Of a stretch of DNA of 60,985 nucleotides, positions 60,858 to 60,985 are shown piece after piece. Position numbers and translations under genes: made by a program. How positions within the stretch are numbered: position 1 is the stretch's first letter; each line of letters starts with the position of its first letter. The DNA comes from Bacteroidales bacterium (GTDB taxonomy: Bacteria > Bacteroidota > Bacteroidia > Bacteroidales > Muribaculaceae). The DNA lies in NCBI GenBank assembly GCA_030531495.1, contig JAUNNJ010000005.1:1-60985 (forward strand), read 5' to 3'. Below the pieces are notes generated by a model. The model was not told where the DNA came from and made no database searches. It saw only the letters and a program-made list of their open reading frames with translations.

Positions 60858-60985
60858 ATCTGTGATATGTGCAATATTTTGGCATATGTTATGAAAAAAG
60901 TGTTAAATCAGTTAGCTGGTGGATTGATTTACACGGCTCTTTCATTTAAGATTTCGTTGCTCACTTAAAAATGTTGTTATTTTAT

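Noticed and set aside
60890-60967. 25-codon plus-strand frame at the window end (M-K-K-V-L-N-Q-L)
   Set aside because: Too short and without a promoter; resembles the start of a signal peptide, but a stop follows after 25 codons.

Overview
The window is a chromosomal segment of a Bacteroidota bacterium, almost certainly order Bacteroidales. The evidence is a type IX secretion system (T9SS: a PorV-like outer-membrane protein and two PorU-like C25 proteases), many secreted proteins with C-terminal sorting-like domains, promoters of the Bacteroidota form (-33 TTTG, -7 TAnnTTTG) before many genes, few Shine-Dalgarno sequences, and families typical of the order (DUF3256, THUMP-like/PG_1098-type methyltransferase, BspA-like leucine-rich repeats). 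A gut-type lineage such as Muribaculaceae or Prevotellaceae is plausible but cannot be proved here. No phage, insertion sequence, CRISPR array or rRNA was seen.

Layout. 0-5.4 kb: a large secreted ricin-lectin protein and a secreted C1B cysteine aminopeptidase. 5.5-23.7 kb: housekeeping genes, namely tRNA-Pro(UGG), aspS, a THUMP-like methyltransferase, a Nif3-like protein with its zinc-ribbon coiled-coil partner, YhcH, thymidine kinase, a holin-like membrane protein, YitT, small envelope proteins, a 55-residue 2[4Fe-4S] ferredoxin, a META-domain lipoprotein, an SUI1/YciH-type factor, a long AddA-like helicase-nuclease without an adjacent AddB, argS and a Bax-inhibitor-1 protein. 24.0-28.9 kb: a leucine-rich-repeat surface protein split by a frame change at an A-run, then porV and ispF. 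29-34.4 kb: a minus-strand capA-DUF3256-xseA-xseB operon and a DEAD-box RNA helicase. 34.6-51.4 kb: four secreted proteins with paired dockerin-like repeats, interspersed with a beta-propeller lipoprotein, an alpha/beta hydrolase, an M48 peptidase, Mrp, TrmB and ribosomal proteins L21/L27. 52-60.3 kb: two PorU-like sortase paralogues flanking a degenerate FAH-fold protein and Rex.

How the genes may work together. The most interesting pattern is a possible cohesin-dockerin network at the T9SS surface. Two tandem BspA-like proteins (42.6-46.9 kb) carry leucine-rich repeats, a dockerin pair, a cohesin-like beta-sandwich and a T9SS type A sorting domain. Two other secreted proteins, a phosphodiester-glycosidase-family enzyme (34.6-37.0 kb) and a large leucine-rich-repeat protein (48.1-51.4 kb), end in a dockerin pair with no sorting domain. 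This is the arrangement expected of anchored scaffolds and soluble clients, with sorting and attachment enzymes (PorU, PorV) encoded nearby. It is an inference from domain order and has not been tested.

Two surface-protein genes carry lesions that matter: an in-frame TAA at codon 4 of the signal peptide of the 48.1-51.4 kb gene, and a -1 frame break at a perfect slippery heptamer (A_AAA_AAT) in the 24.0-26.9 kb gene. Either could be a mutation, an assembly error or a switch.
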